In this document: positions 17,016-24,905 of the stretch, one piece after another
Layout: each line of letters opens with the position of its first letter
Numbering within the stretch: the stretch's first letter is position 1
Assembly (NCBI GenBank): GCA_020974905.1
Contig: CP087563.1
Location: 4,960,001-5,024,000, forward strand
Direction: 5' to 3'
Length of the DNA: 64,000 bases
From: Planctomycetes bacterium syqfu
GTDB taxonomy: Bacteria > Planctomycetota > Phycisphaerae > Phycisphaerales > Phycisphaeraceae
The notes under the pieces: generated by a model
Databases searched by the model: none
What the model saw: only the letters and a program-made list of their open reading frames with translations
What the model was told of the DNA's origin: nothing
Translations under genes and position numbers: made by a program

Positions 17016-18026
17016 ATGTCCACAGTCAAAATAGCATTCCTGGGTTGCGGCGGATACATGCGCAATCACGCTCAACGGATTCTCACGATTGATGATGCAA
17101 AGTTGGTTGGGCTTTGTGATGTGACCACCGAGCAGGTCAACCAATTCATTGCCACCTATCTCAAGGATGTTGCAGATAAGCCTGCGGTGTTTACGGATGC
17201 CGCTCAGATGTACGCTGTGGCCAAGCCCGACGCGGTGTTCATTGCCACGCCGCATACATTGCACTTTGAACATGCCTGCCAGGCATTGGATGCGGGCTGT
17301 CATGTCTATCTTGAAAAGCCGATGGTCACCAACCTGGATCAGGCCTATGCGTTGGCTGAAAAGGTCAAAGCTGCGGGCAAGATTCTCGTGGTCGGGTACA
17401 ACAGTCCATGCTCGCCGGAGTTTGCGTTTCTCAAGTCTGTCATTGCCTCCGGTGAATTGGGCAAGCTTGAGATGGTCAACGGTCACATCACGCAGGATTG
17501 GCGTGAACTGACGATTGGCCTCTGGCGTCAGGTGCCTGAACTTTCCGGTGGTGGGATGGCATATGACTCGGGGGCGCATCTACTCAACAGTCTCTGCTGG
17601 TCGGTTGAGAGTGATGTCGATACGGTCTTTGCGATGGTGGATAATCACGACACGCCGGTGGACATCAACAGTGTGTTTGTCATCAAGTTTGCCAACGGTG
17701 TGATGGCGAGCATCGCTGTCAACGGCAACTGTCACAGTCATGCCGGCCCGCTGACATTTATGTTCGAACGTGGTCGGATCGACATTGACGGTTGGGCGGG
17801 GACATGGCTGAAAATGTTCAAGGACGGCAAGGAAATCAAGTACCCGCCGATCCGCGATGACATGGGGCATCTGACCCCAACCCATAACTTTATTGATACC
17901 ATTCAGGGTAAGGCGCAGCCGCGCACCAGTCCGCGCAACGGCATCATTCAAAGCCAACTCATGGATGCAATTTATGCGTCCGCCGAGTCCGGTTTGCCGG
18001 TAAAAGTACCTGCTAAAGCCGTGTGA
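17016..18026 (+). CDS. Gfo/Idh/MocA family oxidoreductase
   Basis: 336-residue NAD(P)-dependent oxidoreductase, probably acting on a sugar or inositol-like substrate. N-terminal Rossmann fold: VKIAFLGCGGYMRNHA with a GxGGxxxxH variant, then PDAVFIATPHTLHFEHA, and the family hallmark YLEKPMVTN with catalytic Lys. The C-terminal half is the mixed alpha/beta domain; GGGMAYDSGAHLLN carries the conserved Asp and His. The family is strongly expanded in Planctomycetes, so the exact substrate cannot be told. A GAGG lies 9 nt before ATG 17016. It stands alone. Confidence 0.92.
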   Translation: MSTVKIAFLGCGGYMRNHAQRILTIDDAKLVGLCDVTTEQVNQFIATYLKDVADKPAVFTDAAQMYAVAKPDAVFIATPHTLHFEHACQALDAGCHVYLEKPMVTNLDQAYALAEKVKAAGKILVVGYNSPCSPEFAFLKSVIASGELGKLEMVNGHITQDWRELTIGLWRQVPELSGGGMAYDSGAHLLNSLCWSVESDVDTVFAMVDNHDTPVDINSVFVIKFANGVMASIAVNGNCHSHAGPLTFMFERGRIDIDGWAGTWLKMFKDGKEIKYPPIRDDMGHLTPTHNFIDTIQGKAQPRTSPRNGIIQSQLMDAIYASAESGLPVKVPAKAV

Positions 18027-18148
18027 GAACGTCAATTTATGCAAAAAATGGATTTTTTTGAGATGTTGGGCAATAACTTTGCCGATGGCTCGTTCTACAC
18101 GAACCTACCGCGACACCTGCAATATGCTCACTTGCAAGGAAGCACCTC

Positions 18149-18895
18149 ATGAAAAACCCAATCATCCCAGGCATCATCATTGTCCAATTTCTCATGCTCG
18201 GCATCATCCTGAGTATGGGGGCTCAAGCTGATCAGGAAGAGCAACAGCGACAAGCTCAATACAAACCCGCTGCCTGTGAAAGGGATGGACTCAATGGTCC
18301 ACCGCGTCATGCGATGCGTCACATACCCCCGCAGCAACTCATTGAATCCCTTGCCAAGGAGTTGGGTGTTGAGGCTGCCAGGTTTGATGAAGTGTTTCGA
18401 AATCTCGAACATCCTCATCCTGGATTGACACACGACGAAGCCCAGGCCATCAAGGATAACAATCACCAGGTCATCGCCAAGGCCTTTGATCTTGATGAAG
18501 ACACGGTTGCTCAGGCGATGCACAAATTCCGCCCCGGTGGTCCGATGACGCCGCGTCGAGGCGGGATGGATCAACCACAGGATTCCCAATACCCACAAAT
18601 GCAACAGCGTGACGATCGTGATCACGGACGCCCCGTGGAAGCGATTGCCAAAGAACTGGGTGTGACGGCGGATCAGTTCCGTGAAGCGTTCAAGAAGGTG
18701 ATGCCTGCCCCGCGTGGTACCCAACCCACACAAGCCCAGCGTCAGCGTAATCGCCATGTGCTCTCCGAAGCCTTGGGTGTTGATCCTGAAAAACTTGACG
18801 CGGTCATGGACAAGTATCGCCCAGAAGGTCCGAACCAGCGCCCGCCACGCCGTGAGCCTATGGCAGCATCAACGCATGCCGATTGGGCCGAATAA
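18149..18895 (+). CDS. Secreted protein with an internal duplication
   Basis: 248 residues, unrecognised. N-terminal signal peptide or anchor (KNPIIPGIIIVQFLMLGIIL then a GAQAD cleavage-like site). Two copies of a roughly 65-residue helical module follow: the first from about 62 (IESLAKELGVEAARFDEVFR ... QAMHKFRPGGP), the second from about 168 (VEAIAKELGVTADQFREAFK ... AVMDKYRPEGP). A Pro/Gln/Arg-rich linker joins them. Both copies alternate an AKELGV helix with a second LGVD/FDLDED helix, resembling small repeats of secreted actinobacterial and planctomycetal proteins. Good AAGGAAG before ATG. A terminator follows at 18948. Function unknown. Confidence 0.75.
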   Translation: MKNPIIPGIIIVQFLMLGIILSMGAQADQEEQQRQAQYKPAACERDGLNGPPRHAMRHIPPQQLIESLAKELGVEAARFDEVFRNLEHPHPGLTHDEAQAIKDNNHQVIAKAFDLDEDTVAQAMHKFRPGGPMTPRRGGMDQPQDSQYPQMQQRDDRDHGRPVEAIAKELGVTADQFREAFKKVMPAPRGTQPTQAQRQRNRHVLSEALGVDPEKLDAVMDKYRPEGPNQRPPRREPMAASTHADWAE

Positions 18896-18947
18896 TCCAA
18901 CTGTAAATTCTCCCGTTGGCATTCTGCTGCCAACCCTATTCTTAAGC

Positions 18948-18986
18948 AAACCAGTGTCCACCCCACACTGGTTTGTTTTTTTTTTG
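18948..18986 (+). terminator. Intrinsic terminator after the duplicated-module protein
   Basis: AAACCAGTGT-CCACCCC-ACACTGGTTT followed by a long T run. Confidence 0.9.
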
Positions 18987-19056
18987 TTGGAATCAAATGT
19001 CACGTTTGTATGTTGAACCAATACACTATGGTTCAAGACACACAAGGATTCCGCGC

Positions 19057-19620
19057 ATGTCCACGACGCCCAAACTCACCGCCAGGCAACGCGACTTTAT
19101 TCTCAGCCAACACATGTTCTTCGTCGGTACCGCACCCATGGTCGGCGGGGAAGACGGGCATATCAATATCTCACCCAAGGGATTGGCAGACAGCTTTGCG
19201 ATTCTTGATGACAGCAACGTGGCTTACCTGGACTTCACAGGCTCAGGCGTGGAGACCATTGCGCATGTCCGTGAGAACAAGCGTATCTGTATCATGTTCT
19301 GTGCCTTTGAGGGTTCGCCCAACATTCTTCGCATCCATGGCAAGGGGCGCGTGGTCTTGCCGAGTGATGATGCGTTTGAAAACATGCTCAAACATTTCGA
19401 AGTGGACCCACAACATGTACCGGGCATTCGTTCAATCATCTGTGTGACCGCCCAACGGATCAACGATTCATGTGGCTTTGGTGTCCCGTTGTACGAATAC
19501 CAGGGCCAACGCACCCGCTTGACCGAATGGGTCCAGAAAAAGGGCGTCGAAGGTATTGCAGACTATCAAGCCCGGAAAAATCTCACCAGCCTCGATGGCT
19601 TACCGGGACTGGATCGCTGA
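19057..19620 (+). CDS. Pyridoxamine 5'-phosphate oxidase-fold (flavin-binding split barrel) protein
   Basis: 187 residues from ATG 19057 (AAGGA 10 nt upstream; the longer frame to 18973 runs into the terminator). Pattern of the PNPOx-like family: FILSQHMFFVGTAP, GHINISPKGLADSFAILDDSNVAYLDFTGSGVETIAHVRENKRICIMFC split into beta strands, then ILRIHGKGRVVLP. This subgroup usually binds FMN or F420/heme-like cofactors and has no agreed reaction; it is not the biosynthetic PdxH, whose substrate residues are absent. Single gene; repeat DNA follows. Confidence 0.85.
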   Translation: MSTTPKLTARQRDFILSQHMFFVGTAPMVGGEDGHINISPKGLADSFAILDDSNVAYLDFTGSGVETIAHVRENKRICIMFCAFEGSPNILRIHGKGRVVLPSDDAFENMLKHFEVDPQHVPGIRSIICVTAQRINDSCGFGVPLYEYQGQRTRLTEWVQKKGVEGIADYQARKNLTSLDGLPGLDR

Positions 19621-19644
19621 GCCTTTTGTTACCCATCATGTTTT

Positions 19645-19792
19645 AGAGCCTTTCAAACCATTAATCTCCTTTGAGTCTCTGATTGCGTCATTCCCGCGCC
19701 CCCGGAAGGCGGGAATCCAGTGGCATTCTGTTGACGCTTGCAGTTCTCACTGGACTCCCGCCTGCGCGGGAATGACGAAAATTTGACGTCTG
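19645..19792. repeat. MITE-like palindromic repeat, copy C
   Basis: Outer end TTTCAAACCATTAATCTCC, inner arms GCGTCATTCCCGCGC...GGCGGGAATCCAGTGGCATT and CTGGACTCCCGCCTGCGCGGGAATGACG. A CCCCGGA insertion sits between CGCGC and AGGCGGG of the left arm (about 19694-19704). Confidence 0.85.
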
Positions 19793-19832
19793 AATTTCGT
19801 CATTGCGATGATCAATCAATGACAGCGCCTTT

Positions 19833-19898
19833 GTTGAGCACCGGATGTGAATCCGGTGCAGGTGACTTGATTCATATCACGACCTGCACCAGATTGAG
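19833..19898. repeat. GAGCACCGG repeat, copy 2
   Basis: GAGCACCGGATGTGAATCCGGTGCAGG hairpin plus a degenerate second hairpin (CCTGCACCAGATTGAGAT). Confidence 0.75.
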
Positions 19899-19930
19899 AT
19901 TTCGTGCGCATGTTATTGAGTCTTGTTTGA

Positions 19931-20785
19931 TCACGACTGAATATGCACATCGGTGAGTTCTTCTTCATGCGTGTGATAGGCAGGATGGATGACGTATTGG
20001 AACACACCTGCCCCGATGAGACTGCCGATGATGGGAGCGAGGATGTAGACGGTGAAGAATCCGCTGCGAGGTCCGGGGATGGCGATTTCGCCCCAACCTG
20101 CAAAGTAGGCAACCAGTCTCGGCCCAAAGTCACGGGCCGGGTTAAAGCCTGCCTGAGACAGTGGGGCGATGATGCAGATGAGCATGGCCACCGTCAGACC
20201 AATCGAAGCAGGTAACAGATATTTGCCCGGCCCACTGGCGTTGCGCGGTTCGGTGACAGCAAAGACGAAGAACGCCAGGAACGCCGTGCCGATGAGTTCA
20301 CCCATGAAGGCCTGCATCGTGGTGACGCTTGCGCCCGTCCAGTTCATCGTCTTGGCGGTGGCCGGGTTGGGGAAGTATTCGCCGTAGATCATGGCTGAGA
20401 GTTCACTGCCTGATTCACCACGTGTGATGGCGTTGGCAGTTTCAAAATCCGTGATCAAATGTTGAAAGAGCAGATACAACGTTGCTGCTGCCAGGATCGC
20501 ACCGAGCAGTTGACTGCTGATGTAGCTGGGGACTTTCTTCCATTCAAAGTCGCGGAAAACTGCAAAGGCAAGTGTGATCGCGGGATTGATATGCGAACCG
20601 GAGATGCTGCCAAAGGTGTAGATGGCCATGGCGATGGCAACTGCCCAGATCGTTGCGACCTGCCAGATACCCGAAATCATCCCAGTCAGCACAGCCACGT
20701 GGACCGACCCGACTCCGAAGAAAACCAGAATATATGTGCCCAGACACTCAGCGACACATTGACGAAACAAAGGCGGTTGTTTCAT
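19931..20785 (-). CDS. MIP family channel, aquaglyceroporin (GlpF-like)
   Basis: 284-residue integral membrane channel for glycerol, water or small neutral solutes. Six membrane helices with two half-helix NPA motifs: SGSHINPAITLAF and QAGFNPARDFGPRL. The Asp after the second NPAR is the usual mark of glycerol facilitators as opposed to strict aquaporins. An extended periplasmic loop lies between helices 3 and 4 (ITDFETANAITRGESGSE). The His/Glu-rich C-terminal tail (HPAYHTHEEELTDVHIQS) is cytoplasmic. No glycerol kinase gene is adjacent. ATG 20785. The cluster of repeats at 19645-19898 lies after its stop. Confidence 0.95.
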   Translation of the reverse strand: MKQPPLFRQCVAECLGTYILVFFGVGSVHVAVLTGMISGIWQVATIWAVAIAMAIYTFGSISGSHINPAITLAFAVFRDFEWKKVPSYISSQLLGAILAAATLYLLFQHLITDFETANAITRGESGSELSAMIYGEYFPNPATAKTMNWTGASVTTMQAFMGELIGTAFLAFFVFAVTEPRNASGPGKYLLPASIGLTVAMLICIIAPLSQAGFNPARDFGPRLVAYFAGWGEIAIPGPRSGFFTVYILAPIIGSLIGAGVFQYVIHPAYHTHEEELTDVHIQS

Positions 20786-20929
20786 GTTCAGTGACTCTAA
20801 ATCAAATTGTTTTCACATACCCCAAAGGACTAACACAAATGGTAACAGGATTATTTCGAGAAAATGCGAAATGAGAATTTTTAACACAAAATCGACATTC
20901 AGCAATCGCGTCCATTCTCAGCGATCGAC

Positions 20930-20963
20930 ACCTCAGGCGATCCGTGTTGTTTCAACACGGGTA
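20930..20963. repeat. CCTCAGGCGA hairpin repeat, copy 1
   Basis: ACCTCAGGCGATCCGTGTTG then TTTCAACACGGGT: an 8-bp stem CCGTGTTG/CAACACGG with a conserved 5' flank. A second copy is at 37048-37080 with compensatory changes (CCGCGTTG/CAACGCGG). Confidence 0.7.
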
Positions 20964-21034
20964 ATCACCAGAGACATGATGGCCAGCAGCGATGACGCAG
21001 ACATCACTTGGCAGTGACCCTTTACCGGGGTACC

Positions 21035-22054
21035 ATGCCCGACGTGACACAACATATCAACATCAAATCGTTTACTCCCAACCAGTTCATCGATGGCACC
21101 TACGCCATCCAGAACTGTCAGCTCGGTCAGACCCGCACCGGTAAGCCCTTCCTCAAGTGTCTGCTTCAAGATGCAACAGGTCGCGCGCCCGGTCGCATGT
21201 GGAATGCCACCGAAGAGCTCTTCAGCCAACTCCCCACCAACGGTTTTGTCTGGCTTGAAGGTCAAACCCAACCGTATCAGGGTGAGATGCAGATCATCAT
21301 CCAGAAAATCGCTGCCATTGATCCGACGCCTGAGGATTTGGCGATGCTCCTGCCGACCACGGATCGGGATGTCGAGGAGATGTTCAGCCAGCTTTATATG
21401 TTGGTAATGAGCCTGGAAAATCCTGCGATCAAAGCCCTGGCAGAGACGTATATGGCTGACGCCGCGTTGATGGAAAAATTCCGCGTTGCGCCCGCTGCGA
21501 TGACCTTGCACCACGCCTACCTCGGCGGACTCCTCGAACACACCTTGAGTTTGATGCAACTCGCTGACGGCATGCTCGAACATTATCCCCAGCTTAATCG
21601 CGACATCGTCCTCATGGGCCTGTTCCTCCACGACCTGGGCAAGACCAGTGAACTCACCTGGCAAACCGGCTTCGGCTACACCGACGAAGGCCAACTCGTC
21701 GGACACATCGGCCGCGGACTCACCATGCTTCATGACTACATCCGTCAATGCGAAGCCGATGGCACGAAAATTCCGGGGGCTATCGTCATGGTCCTCGAAC
21801 ACGTCATCCTCTCCCATCACGGCAAGCCGGAGTTCGGTGCCTTGAAAATCCCTTCAACTCCCGAAGCGATTTTCATCTCACATCTGGACGACCTCGACGC
21901 CAAGATGCAGATGGCGATCTCCACCAGCCGCAATGACGACGAAGCTGCTGAAGGCACCGACCAAAACGAACAAGCCGGTGGCAACTTCACCGAAAAAATC
22001 TGGGCTCTGGAAACCCGCTTGTATCGCCCTGATCCGACGACGCTGACGGAGTAA
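21035..22054 (+). CDS. YhaM-like 3'-5' exonuclease (OB fold + HD domain)
   Basis: 339 residues. N-terminal OB-fold nucleic-acid-binding part (FLKCLLQDATGRAPGRMWNA...VWLEGQTQPYQGEMQIII), then an HD phosphohydrolase domain: HHAYLGGLLEHTLS, FLHDLGKTSEL, HIGRGLTM, and EHVILSHHGKPEFGA. This order matches YhaM/CBF1-type nucleases that degrade RNA and DNA 3' to 5'. The C-terminal acidic, Gln-rich stretch before WALETRLYRPDP is a family feature. ATG 21035 follows a GGGG element; an in-frame TTG at 21008 is rejected for lack of conservation. Cytoplasmic. Confidence 0.88.
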   Translation: MPDVTQHINIKSFTPNQFIDGTYAIQNCQLGQTRTGKPFLKCLLQDATGRAPGRMWNATEELFSQLPTNGFVWLEGQTQPYQGEMQIIIQKIAAIDPTPEDLAMLLPTTDRDVEEMFSQLYMLVMSLENPAIKALAETYMADAALMEKFRVAPAAMTLHHAYLGGLLEHTLSLMQLADGMLEHYPQLNRDIVLMGLFLHDLGKTSELTWQTGFGYTDEGQLVGHIGRGLTMLHDYIRQCEADGTKIPGAIVMVLEHVILSHHGKPEFGALKIPSTPEAIFISHLDDLDAKMQMAISTSRNDDEAAEGTDQNEQAGGNFTEKIWALETRLYRPDPTTLTE

Positions 22055-22124
22055 ACTAAGACAATTACTCACGCAAAGACGCAAAGTCTAAGCATAATTC
22101 GTAGCACACTTGGGAATACATGAA

Positions 22125-22373
22125 TTAATCAAACAAGTTTTTCCATCCTTGAAATATCGTAATCAAACTTGCTAAAGTTGTGATTAACGATAAACATACG
22201 GCCAGAAATCCCTTCATTGTTATTTTATTTGCAATACGTTCAGGAACGGGGAATTGCCAGGCGTAATGGGAAAATCCTGAGTATTGATCTATATGTCTTT
22301 CAACTCTTAAACTATCCCGATCATCTTTTCTCTTACAAGATCCTAAAAATAGCTTTTTGAAGTAACTAAACAA
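22125..22373 (-). CDS. Small membrane protein, unknown function
   Basis: 82 residues starting with TTG (22371-22373). AAGGAG lies 6 nt before it, which makes this a believable gene despite its size. The first half is basic and charged (CKRKDDRDSLRVERH), with HYAWQFPVPERIANKITMKG before a hydrophobic helix (FLAVCLSLITTLASLITIF) and a short tail. The local DNA is clearly more AT-rich than the neighbouring genes, as for the other small membrane proteins of this window. No family recognised. It converges with the YhaM-like gene. Confidence 0.5.
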   Translation of the reverse strand: MFSYFKKLFLGSCKRKDDRDSLRVERHIDQYSGFSHYAWQFPVPERIANKITMKGFLAVCLSLITTLASLITIFQGWKNLFD

Positions 22374-22587
22374 ACTTTTCTCCTTAAATTAGAGTGACTT
22401 AGAAGCAAAAAAGAACGAGTTTTTCGTCTTTTACATATAGTTATTTATATGTTTCGATCACTCTAATTTGTTAGAATTGTGTTAATTTATAAAGTTCATC
22501 AACTTTTCATAACACAGTGAACTGAACATGATTCATTTGGTGGTCTGGCAATTGCGAGCCGTTTTACACAGCCCATCCACAAACCCC

Positions 22588-22616
22588 TTGCATTGGCAAC
22601 GCGACTCTGATATATT
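22588..22616 (+). promoter_or_regulatory. Promoter of rplU
   Basis: TTGCAT, 17-bp spacer, TATATT, about 45 nt before the rplU start codon. Confidence 0.65.
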
Positions 22617-22663
22617 GCTCGGCTCGAATTGTTTATCCGCTAATTGAAATAGAAGGTGATGCC

Positions 22664-22981
22664 ATGTTTGCAGTCATCGAAGATCTCGGCAATCAAATTC
22701 AAGTCTCCGAAGGTGACATTATCAAAGTCGCCAATCGTGAGCTTTCCGAAGACGTCGCAACCCTGACCTTCGACAAGGTGCTCTTTGTCGGTGGCGAAGG
22801 TGAAGAATCCAAGGTCGGCCAGCCGGTTGTCGAAGGTGCCAAGGTCACCGCAGACATCCTTGCTGAAGAAGCTGGCGAAAAGATCTACATCACCAAGTTT
22901 AAGCGCCGCAAGGGTTACAAGCGTAAGAACGGTCACCGTCAGCCCTACATCAGCGTCAAGATCACCTCGATCCAGGCCTGA
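22664..22981 (+). CDS. rplU: 50S ribosomal protein L21
   Basis: 105 residues, standard length. The start MFAVIEDLGNQIQVSEGD and the end KRRKGYKRKNGHRQPYISVKI are characteristic of L21, which binds 23S rRNA domain II in the large subunit. AGAAGG lies before the ATG and a promoter is visible upstream. In most bacteria rpmA (L27) follows directly. Here the next 0.9 kb has a terminator and repeats but no L27 gene, so rplU is transcribed alone. Confidence 0.96.
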   Translation: MFAVIEDLGNQIQVSEGDIIKVANRELSEDVATLTFDKVLFVGGEGEESKVGQPVVEGAKVTADILAEEAGEKIYITKFKRRKGYKRKNGHRQPYISVKITSIQA

Positions 22982-23116
22982 TTCCCCGGACCCCGGAAGT
23001 TAAACTTTGGGTGATGGACGTTGGGTGATATGCGGCGAACTGGTTTCTCAGGCCGGTGATGAAGCAAATCTAAATCCCTAAAGTCCGGCATGACAGACGA
23101 ATACAGACAGAACACG

Positions 23117-23147
23117 AAGGCTGTGATCGCAAAGGTCACAGCCTTTT
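23117..23147 (+). terminator. Intrinsic terminator downstream of rplU
   Basis: AAGGCTGTGA-TCGCAAAGG-TCACAGCCTT followed by TTT. It lies 136 nt after the L21 stop. Confidence 0.9.
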
Positions 23148-23218
23148 TGCTGCGCGGATGTTGAGTCGCTTCTGGTTTATCACCTGCGTTTTGGATAAAG
23201 AAGGTTGCCAGTTTTGCC

Positions 23219-23311
23219 AGGGATTCGTGATGAGAGATTTGGGATTCGGGTTGTAGTTGGAGGTTCCTTGGCTTGATTTTGCTTTTTCCTAATCCCTCAT
23301 CACAAATCCCT
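23219..23311. repeat. GGGATT-type long inverted repeat
   Basis: Left arm 23219-23244 (AGGGATTCGTGATGAGAGAT...) and right arm 23287-23311 (TCCTAATCCCTCATCACAAA...) are reverse complements with a few mismatches around a 42-nt loop. Same build as 1481-1592 and 51984-52084. Confidence 0.75.
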
Positions 23312-23325
23312 TTTTAACGCGTTTT

Positions 23326-23494
23326 GAGCAGTTCAACGAATTAATCTCCACCTTCCGTTACTCCCGCGCCCCCGGAAGACGGGAGTTCAGTGAAATTTGT
23401 CATGTTCAGCTGCATGCCAATGGATTCCCACCTTCCGAGTGCGAGGGAATGACGAAATCTAAGACGCATGGAGATTAATGACTGGAACTGCTCT
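23326..23494. repeat. MITE-like palindromic repeat, copy D (most complete ends)
   Basis: About 169 bp. Terminal inverted repeats of about 25 bp with a few mismatches: GAGCAGTTCAACGAATTAAT at the left end, read back as GAGCAGTTCCAGTCATTAAT on the other strand at the right end, both followed by CTCCA. The inner arm carries the CCCCCGGAAG motif (about 23359-23369). Confidence 0.85.
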
Positions 23495-23558
23495 AATGCT
23501 TAACCAAAACGCAGGTTTATTGGTTTTCCCGTGATAGCTGTTTGAGGGCTGTTGATAT

Positions 23559-23591
23559 AAAAACTCCGAACCACCAGACGGTGATTCGGAG
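23559..23591 (-). terminator. Intrinsic terminator of the candidate RNA
   Basis: Minus strand CTCCGAATCACC-GTCT-GGTGGTTCGGAG followed by TTTTT; a 12-bp stem with one mismatch. Confidence 0.9.
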
Positions 23592-23797
23592 CCGTATGGG
23601 TTCATCGTGTGCCATGGCAGCATCGATGATTTTGCTTCCTGTAAGCAGGCCTCGTTGGCCAGATTGACCCGGGATGATTTGAGCTACCGATTTGTATCCG
23701 TGTTCTGCTCGTGTACCCCCCGCACACATGACGAGCACTAGGTTTCCACCGGAAAGCTTTCAACAATCTGCCAGTACACCTGACATCACATGAAGCT
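23559..23797 (-). ncRNA. Candidate structured RNA of about 240 nt, unidentified
   Basis: A strong promoter (23803-23830) points leftwards and a near-perfect intrinsic terminator lies at 23559-23591. The transcript between them is rich in local stems: GTGCTCGT/ACGAGCA around a GTGTGCGGGGGGTAC loop, GGCC-AACGA-GGCC, GCTT-ACAGG-AAGC and GCTGCCATGGC. A 73-codon frame (GTG at 23738) crosses it but runs straight through the terminator hairpin, which argues against coding. I checked by eye for hallmark motifs of SRP RNA, tmRNA, RNase P RNA and c-di-GMP or cobalamin riboswitches and saw none. A small protein gene remains possible. Confidence 0.45.
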
Positions 23798-23802
23798 TGT
23801 TT

Positions 23803-23830
23803 ATTATAATATCACATGTGTACACGTCAA
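23803..23830 (-). promoter_or_regulatory. Strong promoter with overlapping palindromes
   Basis: Minus strand TTGACG, 16-bp spacer, TATAAT. The spacer contains two interlocked 8-bp palindromes, CACATGTG (23813-23820) and GTGTACAC (23818-23825), which could be an operator. Confidence 0.75.
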
Positions 23831-23920
23831 TATGAAATGTGTTATATTTCTACCACTTGTTATCTATTTAATTTGCGCCAAGTTACTTGCAATCACAAAA
23901 AAATAAACGACCATAGCACC

Positions 23921-24337
23921 ATGACGAAGCGTCGGTTTAATGTGTTGCATGTGTCGGACCAGGCCAAAGAGTTTGTCGATGAGATGAGCGATTGGTCGGG
24001 CATTGATCGTAAAACCATTGCAGATCGTGTTTTCAATTGGTTAGGGCATCAGCCACGTGAGTTACAGGCAGCGATTCTGATGTCTTTCCCCCAGGCGTTT
24101 CAGCAGGATTTTGCCGAATTGATGCTCAGACGATTGGCCCAGCAAGAGACTACTGATGAATCATCCTGGTTGACCGGTAACAAACCTCGTCCTGAGCAAG
24201 CTTCTGATTCGCAGGCGGCGTCCACCATGCCGTCAGACGATGCCTCTTCCACCAAGCGATATGCGGCCAAAAGCAATCAACGCTACAGTTCGGGAACACG
24301 TCGCCCCCAACCTCCGAAGTCGGATTCAGGTGACTGA
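23921..24337 (+). CDS. Hypothetical protein next to an ImmA/IrrE-like gene
   Basis: 138 residues from ATG 23921 (MTKRRFNVLHVSDQ); the frame is open to 23816 but that part is AT-rich promoter DNA. The first 75 residues form a compact helical domain (AKEFVDEMSDWSGIDRKTIADRVFNWL...). The rest is a polar, Ser/Gln/Arg/Pro-rich tail that looks disordered and could bind nucleic acid or partner proteins. A small DNA-binding domain is conceivable but no signature is secure. It is followed after 188 nt by a metallopeptidase gene in the same direction. The nearby ncRNA promoter points away from it. Confidence 0.6.
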   Translation: MTKRRFNVLHVSDQAKEFVDEMSDWSGIDRKTIADRVFNWLGHQPRELQAAILMSFPQAFQQDFAELMLRRLAQQETTDESSWLTGNKPRPEQASDSQAASTMPSDDASSTKRYAAKSNQRYSSGTRRPQPPKSDSGD

Positions 24338-24525
24338 TATGTGGCCGGCATGGCGTCGATATTGCCCTCTTGATTTTAGTGATTCGTTTTTGAGCAGTTC
24401 ATGCGCTGTGGTCTCGCATGTTGAGACGCTTGTCGGTGTCCATGGTGATATTCTGAAATTGACGTTGGGTTCTGCCAGCATTGTTCAGATGTCAGTTATC
24501 GTAAATTTCAAATCAGGGAAATGCC

Positions 24526-24897
24526 ATGCATTTGACGGTGGGTCCGTATAGTTATGAAGTGCTCAAGGCGCATCAGCTTATTCACCCTATGTCGGGAGAT
24601 AAGCTTGATGGCCTGATCGACTTTGCGACGGGGACGATCTGGATTGACGACACCGTGCCGACGCATCGCCGGTTGGATGTGATTCTTCACGAGTATTGGC
24701 ATGCATGGCGTCATCACTTTGGCAAGCCGGAGAACGAAGAGGCGCAATGCGATTGGTTTGCCGCTGCGACCATGCAATTTCTGCGCGAATGGCATTTGCA
24801 GGGCTGTGAATTTTCGCTGACCTGTCTGGATGCTGAAGATGCCGGTCAACGTCACCGCCCGCAATTGAGGATGGTGGGCAAAGCGATGATCGGGTGA
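24526..24897 (+). CDS. ImmA/IrrE-like metallopeptidase
   Basis: 123 residues. Zinc-peptidase signature HEYWHAWRHHFG (HExxH-like; the second position is Glu as required), followed 10 residues later by ENEEAQCDWFAAATMQFL, which supplies the third ligand as in ImmA/IrrE proteins. Those peptidases cleave cognate repressors, often in stress responses or mobile-element control. No XRE-type repressor is fused or adjacent; the upstream 138-residue gene is the only candidate partner. AGGGAA lies upstream of the ATG. Short for the family but complete around the active site. Confidence 0.75.
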   Translation: MHLTVGPYSYEVLKAHQLIHPMSGDKLDGLIDFATGTIWIDDTVPTHRRLDVILHEYWHAWRHHFGKPENEEAQCDWFAAATMQFLREWHLQGCEFSLTCLDAEDAGQRHRPQLRMVGKAMIG

Positions 24898-24905
24898 GGG
24901 GGGAT

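Noticed and set aside
18128-18757. 209-codon minus-strand ORF
   Set aside because: Antisense to the secreted duplicated-module gene, which has a signal peptide, good ribosome site and terminator.
23517-23738. 73-codon minus-strand ORF in the 23.5 kb gap
   Set aside because: It reads through a 12-bp terminator hairpin with T5, so the RNA interpretation was preferred; kept open as an alternative in the ncRNA entry.
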